This document shows, piece after piece, positions 8,207 through 19,084 of a DNA stretch of 64,000 nucleotides. Each line of letters begins with the position of its first letter. The stretch's first letter is position 1. The notes below the pieces were generated by a model. It ran no database searches, was not told where the DNA came from, and saw only the letters and a list, made by a program, of their open reading frames with translations. The translations under genes and the position numbers were made by a program. The stretch comes from Saprospirales bacterium (lineage in GTDB: Bacteria; Bacteroidota; Bacteroidia; Chitinophagales; JADIYW01): assembly GCA_016711605.1 (NCBI GenBank), contig JADJSS010000010.1, forward strand, positions 54,594 through 118,593. Reading direction: 5' to 3'.

Positions 8207-9517
8207 TTATTTCACTAAATCATTGCTCAGTCTTTCTAATTCTATTTCTGCAATTTTTGCGTTGTAGCGTGCTAGAATAACATTATACAATCCATCTTCG
8301 TAACTGCTTTGTGCTTGTTTTATTTCTAATGAATTGGATTGATTTAAGCGAAATCTTTCCAACGTAATTTTTACATTTTCTTCTGCAACTTTTACATTAT
8401 CTTCATTCAGTTGCAACACTTTTATTGCATATTCAAAATTCCGATAAGCAGCCAAAATTTTGGTATCTAAATCATTTTTTAATTGATCAACTAAAATTTG
8501 TTTGGTAGCAATATTTACAGCAGATGCTTGTAATTGTTTTTTCACCATTCCACCATTAAATATTGGTATTGTAGCGTTTAAACCAATTGTTGGACCATAA
8601 GAACGATTAAACAATTGCAAACCAGCTTTACTGTTATTTTGTATGAAATTATAACCAGTATTAAAATTAATTTGCGGTAAACGTTGCGACTTAATTTCCT
8701 TGTGTTGAAATTTTGCAACTTCAATGTTTTTTTGAGCAAATTGTATAGAAAAATTTTGTTGCAATACAGTATCTTTTAGTGTTTGCAAGTTTGGCTGATA
8801 CGCCACTAAAATTGTATCAATCACATTAAACTCAATGTTGGCATCGCGTGCAAGCAATTGGTTTAGTGCAATTTTAGATTGCAACAAAACGGTTTCTTGT
8901 TTTAGAATATTTATTTGCTGCGTTGAATAATCAACTTTTGCTTGCAACAATGGTGTTTTGTCATTATAACCAACATCAAATTTTTTCTGTGATAAATTTA
9001 CGCGCTCAACAGAAATTTTCGCCGACTCATTCAATGCTTTTATTTGTTGTTTTTGTCGAACAATATCATAATAAGCAGTCAGCACTTGCGCAACAGTATT
9101 TTGTATTTGATTTTTTACTTGTATTTCGCCTAGCGATTGCAAAGCAGCTAATCTATCTTTAGTAGCAAACATTTTTAAACCATCAAAAATTGTCCAGTTT
9201 ACGTTTACACCAGCATTGAAAGAATTTACTGGAACCCAATTTTTTTTCACTTCTTGTCCAGTTGTAAATTTCTGATTGATGTTGCTCAAATTAAATACAT
9301 CACCAGTAGTTACATTAATTGTTGGCAACATTCCTGCAGTTGCTTTGTTATTATAAATTCTTGAAATTTCTGCATCACTTTTTGCAATTACTATATCGAA
9401 ATTATTGCTTATTGCCAAAGCTACAGCATTTTCAGGCGTTAACAGCTCTTGTGCTTTCAAAAAAGTGAAAGTGAAAGTGAAGATGAAAGTGATAAATAAT
9501 ATTTTTAACTGTTTCAT
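8207..9517 (-). CDS. TolC-family outer membrane efflux protein
   Basis: Outer membrane channel of a tripartite efflux pump, 436 residues. It has a signal peptide ending at LKAQ and two similar helical halves (outer membrane efflux protein repeats) with the typical long coiled helices and ENAVALAISNNFDI near the start. It is the last gene of a tetR-mfp-rnd-tolC operon, two bases after the RND stop. The signal peptide is unusual: it contains alternating Thr-Phe residues (FIFTFTFTF) encoded by a hexameric GTGAAA-type repeat (9464-9492, plus-strand sense) that also occurs inside prmC. Confidence 0.9.
   Translation of the reverse strand: MKQLKILFITFIFTFTFTFLKAQELLTPENAVALAISNNFDIVIAKSDAEISRIYNNKATAGMLPTINVTTGDVFNLSNINQKFTTGQEVKKNWVPVNSFNAGVNVNWTIFDGLKMFATKDRLAALQSLGEIQVKNQIQNTVAQVLTAYYDIVRQKQQIKALNESAKISVERVNLSQKKFDVGYNDKTPLLQAKVDYSTQQINILKQETVLLQSKIALNQLLARDANIEFNVIDTILVAYQPNLQTLKDTVLQQNFSIQFAQKNIEVAKFQHKEIKSQRLPQINFNTGYNFIQNNSKAGLQLFNRSYGPTIGLNATIPIFNGGMVKKQLQASAVNIATKQILVDQLKNDLDTKILAAYRNFEYAIKVLQLNEDNVKVAEENVKITLERFRLNQSNSLEIKQAQSSYEDGLYNVILARYNAKIAEIELERLSNDLVK
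9464..9492. repeat. GTGAAA-type hexamer repeat inside the tolC signal peptide
   Basis: The 29-base word is identical at 25 positions to 47306-47334 in prmC. It encodes the hydrophobic Thr-Phe alternation of the signal peptide on the minus strand. Confidence 0.6.
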
Positions 9518-9519
9518 TT

Positions 9520-12500
9520 TTATTCTTCTGTTTTAACTTTTGTTCTTGACATAAATATATACATTGCTGGAATTACAAATAAGGTTAGTAAGAGCGAAAA
9601 CATAATTCCACCTATTATTACAATTCCTAATGAAATACGACTCGTTGAGCCAGCGCCAAAAGCAACTGCAATTGGAACTGCACCAAGCGCCATGGCTAAA
9701 CTCGTCATTAAAATTGGACGCAAACGCATAGCTGCTGCATATGTCGCAGCTTCAATTTTGCTCATACCTTCTTTGCGATTATGGTTTGCAAATTCAACAA
9801 TTAAAATTCCGTTTTTAGTTACCAAACCAATCAACATAATCATTCCAATCTGGCTGAAAATATTGAGTGTTTGACCGAATATCCAAAGTGCTAATAATGC
9901 ACCAGCTATTGCTAATGGAACTGTAATCATTATAATTAATGGATCGATAAAACTTTCAAACTGAGCAGCTAAAACTAAAAAGATTAACACTAATGCTAGT
10001 GCTAATGCATACATAGTATTTGAAGAACTTTCTGCAAAATCGCGCGAAGAACCAGCCAATGAAGTTGAAAATGATTCATCCAAAACTAATTTTGAAATAC
10101 GTTCCATTTCTTTAATACCATCACCTATAGTTTTTCCTGGTGCTAAACCTGAAGAAACGGTTGCTGATTTATAACGATCATAGTGATATCGTTGTGGTGG
10201 TTTTGCTAATTCTTCTGTGGTAATTAAATTATCTAACGAAATTAATTTTCCAGTATTATTTCGAACATAGATATTTTTTAAGTCGTCAGGTTTGTTGCGT
10301 TCATCATACAAACTTTGTCCAATAATTTGATACTGTTTTCCATTCATTAAAAAATATCCAAATCGGCGACCACTCATACTAAATTGCAAGGTTTGAGCAA
10401 TGTCTTGAACAGAAACACCAAGCGATTGCGCTTTGTCTTTATCAATTACAATATCAACTTCTGGTTTATTAAATTTAAGATTTACATCGTAACCAACAAA
10501 TACTGGACTTTTGGATACTTCATCCATAAATTTTGGAACGGTTGTTTTTAGCTTTTCAAAATCGAAATTTTTAAGAACAAATTGAACAGGCATTCCAAAT
10601 TTTGCAGCACCAACTGAAATTGTTTGTTCTTGAATAACAAATGCTTTGCCTAAATTAAATTTAGAAAAGTTTTTTTCCTAAATATTGCGCAACTTCATCT
10701 TGTGTTTTAGTGCGTTCATTTTTTTCTTTTAGACGAATACGCATAAATGCAGTATTTGCTGCGCCAGAACCAATAAAACCTGGTGATGTAACACTTAATG
10801 CGATGCGTTGTTCTGGAACAGAATCCATTACAAATTGCGTAACTCTATCAACATAATTTTGCATTGCTGTGTATGAAGTTCCTTCTGGTGCAGTTAATGA
10901 AATACGAAACGCGCCTCTGTCTTCCATTGGTGCTAACTCAGATTGTAAGTTTTTTCCAACAAAATAAATTAGAATAAAACATAAACCAATAATGACAAAA
11001 GAAACGCCACGAATTTTCATAAATGAAGTCAATGTTTCTTTATAACCATCATCCATTCCTTTAAAAAACGGTTCTGTTTTATCGTAGAACCAAGAATTTT
11101 TATGTACTTTTTTTCCTAATAAAACATTTAAAACAGGTGTTAAAGTCAATGAAACTAATGCAGAAATTAAAACAGCACCAGCAACTACAATTCCAAATTC
11201 TTTAAATAAACTTCCAACAAATCCTTGCATAAAGACAATTGGTAAAAACACAATGGCTAAGGTGATAGATGTAGAAACTACTGCAAAAAATATTTCTTCA
11301 GAACCTTCTCGTGCAGCTTGCATTTTAGGCATTCCTTTTTCTAATTTTTTAAAGATATTTTCGGTAACTACAATTCCATCATCAACTACCAAACCAGTAG
11401 CTAAAACTATAGCTAACAAGGTTAACACGTTTATCGTAAAACCAAAAACATACATGATAAAAAACGCACCAATTAAAGAAACAGGAATATCTAATAATGG
11501 ACGCAAGGCAATTATCCAATCTCTAAAAAATAAATAAATTATGATAACTACTAATAAAATAGAAATGAACAATGTTTCTTTAACTTCTGAAATAGAATTT
11601 TTTATGAACACAGTATTGTCTAATGCAATATTTAGTTTAATATCTTTCGGAACCTCTTTTTTAATTTCTGCTAAACGTTTATAAAATTCATCAGAAATTT
11701 CTACATAGTTAGCACCTGGTTGTGGCACCAATGCTAAAGCAACCATTGCTTCTGCACTTTCCTTTAAACTAGTTTCAAAATTCTCTGTGCCTAAAACTGC
11801 GTAACCAATATCTTTTAACCGAACCGTTTTTCCGTCAACATCTTTAATAATTAAATTATTGTATTCTTCTTCGGTATTAATTCTTCCTAAAGTATTTACA
11901 GTTAATTCTGTATTGGTTCCTGCAATTTTTCCTGATGGTAATTCCACGTTTGCTTTGTTCAATGCATTCTGCACATCGATAGCAGTTAACTGATATGCAG
12001 CTAATTTTTGCGGATCAAACCACAAACGCATTGCATAATTTTTTTGACCCCAAATTTGAATTGAACTTACACCAGGAATAGTTTGCAAACGCTGTTGCAA
12101 CACATTGACAGCATAGTCTGTTAACTGCAACACATTTTTATCTTCACTTTGAACAGTCATAGAAATAATAGCATCTGAATTAGCATCTGCTTTTGAAACA
12201 ACTGGTGGCGCATCAATATCTTGTGGCAACAAACGCAGTGCCTGCGAAACTTTATCGCGCACATCGTTTGCAGCCGTTTCTAAATCTGCTGACAAATCAA
12301 ACTCAACTGTGATATTGGATGAACCTTGATTACTTGCAGAAGAAATTGTACGAATGCCTTGCACACCATTAATTGCGTTTTCTAATGGTTCTGTAATTTG
12401 CGATTCAATGATATCAGCATTCGCACCAGTGTAGTTGGTACGCACTGTAATTACTGGTGGATCGATGGCTGGATATTCGCGTATTCCTAAAAAAGTATAT

Positions 12501-12583
12501 CCAATTATACCAAAAAGCATAATGGCAATATTGAGTACAATGGCAAAAACTGGTCGACGTAAACTTAATGATGGTAAACCCAT
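9520..12583 (-). CDS. RND-family efflux permease (HAE1/AcrB type; apparent frameshift at 10670-10676)
   Basis: Inner-membrane proton-driven pump of about 1020 residues, the usual size. The first frame (10661-12583) starts MGLPSLSLRRPVFAIVLNIA and holds the first periplasmic half and the TM4 proton-relay pair (GLVVDDGIVVTEN). The second frame (9520-10593 and its upstream extension) holds the second half with the TM10 lysine (GLVTKNGILIVEFANHNR). The break is a run of seven T on the plus strand; six would read through as LGKNFSKFNLGKAFVIQEQ. All transmembrane and relay features are intact, so an error or a reversible slip is likelier than decay. Drug, detergent or bile-type substrates cannot be told from sequence. 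Confidence 0.9.
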
Positions 12584-12640
12584 TTTTTAATTATTGAATT
12601 GATGAATTAAAGAATTTAGAATTTGCATTCTTCGTTAATA

Positions 12641-13726
12641 TTAATGTACTAAAGATTTTTTTGTTGACTTGATAATTTTCACTGGCATACCTGGTTTTGC
12701 CTGCAACAAGCCAGTAGTTAAAACAGTATCACCTGCTTTAAGTCCACTTAATACTTGCACTTCACTGGCAGTTCGCATGCCAATTTCTACATCTATAAAT
12801 TTTACTTTGCTACTATCTGTAATTACAATTCGAGTTGTTTTATCATCTGGAATCACTGTATTGCTTGGTATCATAATTGCATTTGGTGTTTCTTTTAATT
12901 TCAATTTTACTTTAACATACGCACCAGGAACCAATTTTGAATTTGGATTTTGAATCATAGCACGCACTTTTAAATTGCGCGTCATTTCATCAATTTGTGG
13001 TTCGATGGCAATTACTTTTGCACCAAATGGATTATTGATTCCAGCCACATTACATTGCATATTATCACCAACTTGAATAGTGCTTGCATATTTTTCAGGA
13101 ACAGAAACATCTATTTTTAATTGACTCATATTTTGTAAAGAAACAACCAAAGTATTTGGTGAAACGTAAGCACCTAAACTAATATTTCTTAAACCTAATT
13201 TACCAGAAAACGGTGCACGCAATTCTGTTTTTGCAATTTGAACTTTAAGCAATTCAATATCTGCGTTGATATTATTTACTGCGTTTTCAGCAGCATCATA
13301 TTCAGCTTGCGACACACCATTTATTTTTAATAACTGATCAACACGTTTTAAATTTGCTAGTGCTATTTTCAGTTGTGCATTTGATTTAGCAACTTGTGCA
13401 CGTAAATCAGCATCATTAATTTTCATCAATAATGTTCCTTTGGAAACTACAGTACCTTCTTTTATATTTAGATAGGTTACGCGACCTGAAACTTCTGGTT
13501 GAAGTTGCACTTCGTCTTGTGCTAAGATGTTGCCGTTTGCACTTAAGTCATTTGATAATTTTGAAAATTCAGCGACGAAACCAGCTGCCATTAGTGTTTG
13601 TGGACCACCTTTTCCTTGTGGTGTTGCTTTGGCAGCAACTTCTTTATTCTTAGTATGTTTGACGTATGCTAAAGCTGCAATAATCATCAACAGCAGCACA
13701 GCAAAAATTATTTTTCCTTTTGACAT
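12641..13726 (-). CDS. RND periplasmic adaptor (membrane fusion protein)
   Basis: It links the RND pump to the outer membrane channel. The 361-residue protein has an N-terminal membrane anchor (KIIFAVLLLMIIAALAYV), a lipoyl half (VQLQPEVSGRVTYLNIKEGT), an alpha-helical hairpin (about residues 110-165), the second lipoyl half (KTELRAPFSGKLGLRNISLG), and beta-barrel and membrane-proximal domains. There is no lipobox cysteine. It lies between the tetR and rnd genes, in the same direction, and forms the second gene of the efflux operon. Confidence 0.93.
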   Translation of the reverse strand: MSKGKIIFAVLLLMIIAALAYVKHTKNKEVAAKATPQGKGGPQTLMAAGFVAEFSKLSNDLSANGNILAQDEVQLQPEVSGRVTYLNIKEGTVVSKGTLLMKINDADLRAQVAKSNAQLKIALANLKRVDQLLKINGVSQAEYDAAENAVNNINADIELLKVQIAKTELRAPFSGKLGLRNISLGAYVSPNTLVVSLQNMSQLKIDVSVPEKYASTIQVGDNMQCNVAGINNPFGAKVIAIEPQIDEMTRNLKVRAMIQNPNSKLVPGAYVKVKLKLKETPNAIMIPSNTVIPDDKTTRIVITDSSKVKFIDVEIGMRTASEVQVLSGLKAGDTVLTTGLLQAKPGMPVKIIKSTKKSLVH

Positions 13727-13731
13727 GAGTT

Positions 13732-14337
13732 CTATTTATTTATATCGTTTATAGAATGAATGAATCTTTGCAATGCATTTTTATAAATTAGTAATGCTTT
13801 TTCATTTCCGGATTTAATTTTATTCACCATATTCAAAGCAATAAAACCATGAATAATAGCAATTAAATTATCGGTTAGTTCCAAGCTGTATGTTTCTGAG
13901 CGTTTTGCTTTTTGATTGATTTGTTTAAATGCAGTTTTGTAAAATTTAACTATGATGCTAATATTATCTTCATTCTCAGCACAAACTACACCTTGTAAAT
14001 TATACATCACCTGATAAATTTCAGGATTGATTTGCGCAAAATGCCACCACGCCAAACCATATTCTAACAATCGTTTCTCTGCTGTTTTGTATTTTTGATC
14101 AACATGCTCAAAATATGTACACATCTGATTTAAACCATCTTTTCGCAATGATTGTAAAATCATTTCTTTGCTATCAAAGTACTGATAAACAACTGGTGCT
14201 GTGTATTTTATTTGATTGCAAATTTTACGAATGGTTACATTTTGCCAACCATCATTTACCGCAATTTCTTTAGCTACATCTAATATTTGTTGACGTAATT
14301 CTTCTTTTTCGCGTTTGCGTCTTTCTTTAATTGACAT
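13732..14337 (-). CDS. TetR/AcrR-family transcriptional regulator
   Basis: Probable repressor of the efflux operon that it heads. The 201-residue protein has an N-terminal helix-turn-helix (QQILDVAKEIAVNDGWQNVT, then IRKICNQIKYTAPVVYQYFDSKE), followed by an all-helical ligand-binding domain of the WHG/TetR_C_33 type (AWWHFAQINPEIYQVMYNL). The stop lies five bases before the adaptor start. A 6-3-6 palindrome overlapping the expected transcription start (14351-14365) is a candidate operator. The ligand is unknown. Confidence 0.92.
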   Translation of the reverse strand: MSIKERRKREKEELRQQILDVAKEIAVNDGWQNVTIRKICNQIKYTAPVVYQYFDSKEMILQSLRKDGLNQMCTYFEHVDQKYKTAEKRLLEYGLAWWHFAQINPEIYQVMYNLQGVVCAENEDNISIIVKFYKTAFKQINQKAKRSETYSLELTDNLIAIIHGFIALNMVNKIKSGNEKALLIYKNALQRFIHSINDINK

Positions 14338-14350
14338 TTTAGTTAACTAA

Positions 14351-14372
14351 GTTATATTTTATAACAAAGCTA
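14351..14372 (-). promoter_or_regulatory. Promoter with candidate TetR operator
   Basis: On the minus strand TAGCTTTG (14365-14372) matches TAnnTTTG. Directly downstream, gttata-ttt-tataac (14351-14365) is a perfect palindrome covering the expected transcription start. This is the classic position for autorepression by a divergent or leading TetR gene. Binding is inferred. Confidence 0.5.
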
Positions 14373-14498
14373 ATTAAAAATAGTTCTGATTGAATTGTTT
14401 TAAATCAAAATAGAAGATTTTTTTTTTAAAAGAACAAAATGCTTGATACTTCTACAAAATCAGAAAAAGAAATCTAACGTAAAATCTTAGATATAAAA

Positions 14499-16114
14499 CT
14501 ACCAAACAAATTGCTTCCATTTTGAGCTGTCTGGATAAATAATAATATCTTGTTTTGGATCGAAATTTCGTAAAGTAACTTTACTGTTCCAATCTGCAGT
14601 TCTGTATTTAAAATCTTGATTTGAATAATCGCTTGCGCCAAGTGCATCGCGCCAAAACCAGTTTCCTGTTTTTGTAAAACCAATAATTAAAGTTGAATCA
14701 TTTTCTTTTTCTACTTTAATTCCGTCGTTAAAACTACATTGATTAAAATGGACAACATCGATAAAATCTTGTTGAATTATTTTATTGGCTCTGTATTTAA
14801 GTATTTCAGCAAGTCCTGCTTTTGTTCTTATTAAATAAATTCCTTTATAATTTTCTGGTGTTGCTAATACAAAGATTTTTCGTGCTTTAAACTGATAACT
14901 ATTATTGTAAGATGTAAGAATTTGTTGGGAAAGATTCCAATCTTTATTCGTTTGAATTAGAAAAAATAAATTGAGACAAACAAAAACAATAACAATAACT
15001 CTTGCAATAGTTTTATGAAATTGATAAATAAAGTAAATGAAAATTGCAAAAATAAAAACGGAAGAAATATAACCTAATCGATCACCTTCAACCGATAAAA
15101 GAGTAGAAAGATATAATTGCAAAACAGGAAATAAACTTAATGCATACATCAAAATCATCAATAAAATAAAACCAAATCTTAAATTTCTACTTAGGTATTT
15201 TTTAAAAGCATAAACACACGAAACTATCAATAAAATAAGCAAACTATAGAATACAACTGGTTTGCAAATAAACTCATAAATTGAATTTGCAGTATTGTAA
15301 TTCCATTGTCTTAATAGAAAAATATATTTCAGGAAATATTTAAAAAACCTAGAAAATGTATCAATAGAAAAGAAGTTGGTAAATACTTGCGAACCATAAT
15401 GCATAATCCATTTGTGATAAATAATTTTACTTAAAGAAAAGAAAATTGCAATTACAAATAGTTGAGAAACAAACAAAGTGGCAACAAATTTTTTATCAAA
15501 GAAATCTTTTTTCCCAATGAATAAAATAAATACTATTGCAAGCAAAACAAATGGAATCATAATAGCTTGCTCTATAGAAAACATTGCAACTATAAATAAA
15601 ATAATTCCAATAAAAGCGACGTGAAAAAGTAATTTTTATGTTCCTGTAAAATCAATAAAACAGATAATAGCATACAAATATACACCACCATGTATTGAAT
15701 ACAAACGCGCCAAACCACTACTTCTGTTTGATATGGTGAAATCAAAAATAACAATGCTGCAAAAAATGCAATTTCTGTTGGATTTTGTTGTTCAAAAATT
15801 TTTAATAATTTTCTTAAAACAACAAAACTAAGATAAGCTGCTACAGTGTGAAGTATGCAGTAAACAACGTACCAAGCAATATGTTCGGAACCAAATAGTC
15901 TATATAATGCAAATGTAAAAACATGTTGAAAAAAACGCAAATTGGTACTGCCAGAACAAGAATAATAATGCAATAAACCACATCTGTCATAATTTGCTTC
16001 AAAGCCAATATAATCATCAACAAAACCAGCATTTCTGGTGATAAAATACAAACTAAAACACACCAATAAATAAAAACAAAAAACTAGAGTGTGGAATTTT
16101 GTTTTTTGTTGCAT
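14499..16114 (-). CDS. Polytopic membrane protein, GT-C glycosyltransferase-like (apparent frameshift at 15624-15628)
   Basis: Integral membrane protein of about 535 residues with roughly ten hydrophobic segments. The N-terminal part (15590-16114) starts with a transmembrane helix and has an acidic pair in its first outer loop (AGFVDDYIGFE), the place where GT-C glycosyltransferases carry their catalytic acid. The C-terminal part (14499-15584) ends in a soluble domain of about 120 residues. Adding one base to the A5 run at 15624-15628 joins the frames (FFHVAFIGIILFIVAMFS). I infer a lipid-linked sugar transferase of the envelope, but the exact family is not recognised. Confidence 0.6.
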
Positions 16115-16135
16115 TTGAAAATAATTTACAAAATT

Positions 16136-16588
16136 TTATTTCTTTTTCAAGGATGTTTCACTTTCCAAAATATCGAAAAACTTATCTACTAAAGGTTGCA
16201 CTAAAGCATCTACTCTGTTTTTGATAATCCATTTTGGCAATAAACCAAGAACACCCAAATCACCATCAATAAGTAGCTTTGTGTACACTGTTCCGTTTTT
16301 ATTTTCTCTCATTGTCACTTCTACTTTTTGATGAAAAGGATACATGTCGCATTTGCTGGTCATTTTTTCAAATTCTTTGTATTCTGTCACTTTGTATTTT
16401 ACATTCAAATGGAAACCTAAAAAAACTTCTTCTTCTTGATAAGTAGAACCAACAATGCCTGTTTTTTTATCGAGCCATTTGCAATTATCCATAAAATGAA
16501 TCCATTCAGGACGTCGTTCAATTTCTGTAATCAATTTCCACGCTTCTTCTTTCGTGCATTTGATATTATTGTCGTATTCAAAAATCAT
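16136..16588 (-). CDS. SRPBCC-family (START/polyketide cyclase-like) protein
   Basis: A 150-residue protein with the helix-grip fold pattern. It starts FEYDNNIKCTKEEAWKLITE, followed by the RPEWIHFMDNCKWLD helix-turn and a series of beta strands (SKCDMYPFHQKVEVTMREN), then a long C-terminal helix. Such proteins bind hydrophobic ligands in a central cavity; the ligand here is unknown. No signal peptide is seen. It may be co-transcribed with the DUF3810 gene upstream, from which it is separated by an AT-rich repeat (ttataagttatgagttat). Confidence 0.75.
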   Translation of the reverse strand: MIFEYDNNIKCTKEEAWKLITEIERRPEWIHFMDNCKWLDKKTGIVGSTYQEEEVFLGFHLNVKYKVTEYKEFEKMTSKCDMYPFHQKVEVTMRENKNGTVYTKLLIDGDLGVLGLLPKWIIKNRVDALVQPLVDKFFDILESETSLKKK

Positions 16589-16660
16589 ATGTTGTGTTAT
16601 AAGTTATGAGTTATTGGTAATAAGTTAATTAGTTCATTATTAATTGTGAATCGTTAATCA

Positions 16661-17713
16661 TCAATTTTTATGTTTCCAAGCGTAAATCAGCAACATCATT
16701 TTATCATAATTTTTAGTGCCATCTTTTACACCATTTATTTTTAAATAGATATTGTTAATAGCATCACCAATGATTGCAATTTTAAAATCATGTTTTAAAT
16801 TATACAAACGAATTTCTTCCAAATCTTTTTTAATAACAAAAGGTAATTTAAGAATTGCTTTTTCAAATTCCATTTCGTTAGATTTTTTTAAAGCGCTTAA
16901 CAAATACAATAAATAATTTAATTCACCACTATATTGTAATGGCAATTTGTCAGACTCTATGCAAGCAACATAAGCCATAAAATTGCATTCTGCTTCTTCT
17001 GTAAAACCATTTCCATGTGTCATTTCATGAATTAAATAAAAAGGTTTTTTAGAATGAAAAACTGCATCATCTACATTTCCTTCACCAACAAATGGCAAAT
17101 ATTGACCACCAATTCCAAACACTAAAAACATATCATCTATCACAAATCTTCCTCTAACAGTTGATGTGTGATAATTCATTTTTGATAAAACTTCATTTAA
17201 TGCATGACTACAATTTTCTTCAATATTATTTACAAATACAATTTGTGGCAATGCTGAAGTATCATTTTTTATACTATTCCTAATTATTGATAATTTTGCA
17301 ACTGTTGTATCAATTTCTGTATACAATTCAGTTTCTGAAATTTCTGATACATTTAATTTTAAGTTTTGTTCTATAGGAATTCTGCCATAATTAAAACCCC
17401 AAAGTATGAAAAAAAATGTGGTTAAAAATCCAACAAAAGAAACTATTTTAAATAGACGAGTCGGCAATGGTTCTGGTTTTTCTCTGAAAAAGTGTAGAAT
17501 CCATTTAGTGACAATTATAATTAAAAATAGTAAAAAAAGATAGTACGAAGGAAACGGTAATTTCCCTAATGTATAATCAAATGTGTTGCGTATTATTCGA
17601 AATAAACTTAAAGAATAATATTTTTCAATAAAGGATGCAGGCAAAGAAATGCGCAAAAGAATGCATACTACAGAACAAATTATCCATTTCCATTTATTAA
17701 CTATTTGCCACAT
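16661..17713 (-). CDS. DUF3810 membrane protein with HExxH-type motif
   Basis: A 350-residue inner-membrane protein of the Bacteroidota family DUF3810. Three hydrophobic segments fill the first 115 residues. A periplasmic or cytoplasmic domain follows with FLVFGIGGQYLPFVGEGN and then LIHEMTHGNGFTEEAECNFM. HEMTH is an HExxH zinc-protease signature, and the glutamates of the following EEAE could be the third ligand, giving a gluzincin-like site. Proteolytic activity has not been shown as far as I know. It lies between the SRPBCC gene and a lipoprotein-release-type permease, all on the minus strand. Confidence 0.82.
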   Translation of the reverse strand: MWQIVNKWKWIICSVVCILLRISLPASFIEKYYSLSLFRIIRNTFDYTLGKLPFPSYYLFLLFLIIIVTKWILHFFREKPEPLPTRLFKIVSFVGFLTTFFFILWGFNYGRIPIEQNLKLNVSEISETELYTEIDTTVAKLSIIRNSIKNDTSALPQIVFVNNIEENCSHALNEVLSKMNYHTSTVRGRFVIDDMFLVFGIGGQYLPFVGEGNVDDAVFHSKKPFYLIHEMTHGNGFTEEAECNFMAYVACIESDKLPLQYSGELNYLLYLLSALKKSNEMEFEKAILKLPFVIKKDLEEIRLYNLKHDFKIAIIGDAINNIYLKINGVKDGTKNYDKMMLLIYAWKHKN

Positions 17714-17769
17714 AAGTTGGCAATATAAGAATTTTAATTTTGTTAAAAAAATAGCTTACATAAGAAGTG

Positions 17770-18999
17770 TTAATCAAATCTGATTGCTTTCATTGGAGAA
17801 ATTCTACTGATAAGTTGAACTGGAATCAATAAAATTAATGTGCAAATAAAAAGTGTGCTTAAATTTATGAGTAGAATTGCAAAAAAATTAAAATAAACTG
17901 GTGCAACAGACAGGTAATAATTTTCTTCATTTAATTTTATAAAACCAGTAAAATGTTGAATTACACAAATTGTAATGCCAATCAAATTTCCCCAAAAAAG
18001 ACCATTTAAAATAATGTAAGTAGCGTTGTAAATAAAAACTTTTGAGATTGATTTATTCGTTGCACCTAATGATTTTAAAATTCCAATCATTTGTGTTCTG
18101 TCTAAAATTAAAATGATTAAAGCTGTAATCATATTTAATACTGCAACCAACACCATAAAACCTAAAATCAAGTATTCATTTACTTTTTGCAAGTCTAACC
18201 ATTCAAAAATATTGCGATTAATTTCTTTCATGGTTTGCGCATTTACGCTTTGTCCAATGTATTTATAATAAATTGAATCTTTAAACGCATCCATTTTATT
18301 CATGTCGTGCAAACGCACTTCGTAGCCAGCCACTTCATTGTTTTGCCATTGATTGAGTTCGCGTAAAATTTGAATATCCATTAATGCAAACTGCTTGTCA
18401 TATTCTTCTAAACCAGTATGATAGATACCACACACTTTTAGTTTTCTGCCTTGTGGTGCTGCTAAATCTTTGCGAATAAAATATGCTATTACATTATCGC
18501 CAACTTTTAGTTTTAGCTTTTTTGCTGTTGATTTTGAGATGAGAATTTCTTTGCAAATTTCTTGGTTGGTGATTGCTGGTAATTTACCATCTTGCACAAA
18601 AGTTTGAATGGTTTTCCAGTCATAATTTTTATCTACACCTTTTAATGCTATACCTTCTATTTCAGTTTTGGTTTTTAAGATACATGCTTTCAAAATAAAC
18701 GGTGCAATATTTTTTACTTCTTTCGCTTTTCTGATTTTATCAACCATAACTTCATTTTCCTTGATAGCATTATTTTCGTACGAATCGGTGCTTTCAAAGT
18801 TGGTTATATGAATCTCGCCCCAAAATCCGAAAATGCGTTCTTTAATTTCTTTAGAAAAACCAGTAACCATACACGAAGAAACAATCATTACAGCAACACT
18901 TAATGCAATAGCAACAATTGCAATACGAACAATAAACCGCGAAAACGATTTTTTATCGCCAAGAGCCAAACGTTTTGCAATAAAGAGTTCTGTATTCAA
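17770..18999 (-). CDS. ABC transporter permease, LolC/LolE (FtsX) type
   Basis: Inner-membrane permease of the type that extracts lipoproteins for delivery to the outer membrane. It has one N-terminal helix (SRFIVRIAIVAIALSVAVMI), a large periplasmic domain and three C-terminal helices (FtsX domain; DRTQMIGILKSLGATN is the coupling-helix region). The frame is open back to 19125, but the extra 42 residues are encoded partly by a palindromic repeat. The family N-terminus (NTELFIAKRLALGDKKSFSR) begins at a TTG at 18999, which I take as the start. About 409 residues is the usual length. The partner ATPase is not in this window. Confidence 0.88.
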   Translation of the reverse strand: MNTELFIAKRLALGDKKSFSRFIVRIAIVAIALSVAVMIVSSCMVTGFSKEIKERIFGFWGEIHITNFESTDSYENNAIKENEVMVDKIRKAKEVKNIAPFILKACILKTKTEIEGIALKGVDKNYDWKTIQTFVQDGKLPAITNQEICKEILISKSTAKKLKLKVGDNVIAYFIRKDLAAPQGRKLKVCGIYHTGLEEYDKQFALMDIQILRELNQWQNNEVAGYEVRLHDMNKMDAFKDSIYYKYIGQSVNAQTMKEINRNIFEWLDLQKVNEYLILGFMVLVAVLNMITALIILILDRTQMIGILKSLGATNKSISKVFIYNATYIILNGLFWGNLIGITICVIQHFTGFIKLNEENYYLSVAPVYFNFFAILLINLSTLFICTLILLIPVQLISRISPMKAIRFD

Positions 19000-19084
19000 A
19001 AGATAAATTTCATCAAAAATAGATATTATAATAGTTATAACACAAAAGATTTTTACTTTTATAAAAATTATTGTTTGCTTTAAA

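Noticed and set aside
10593..10661. Two separate RND genes
   Set aside because: The halves together make one normal-length pump, and the junction is a single homopolymer indel.
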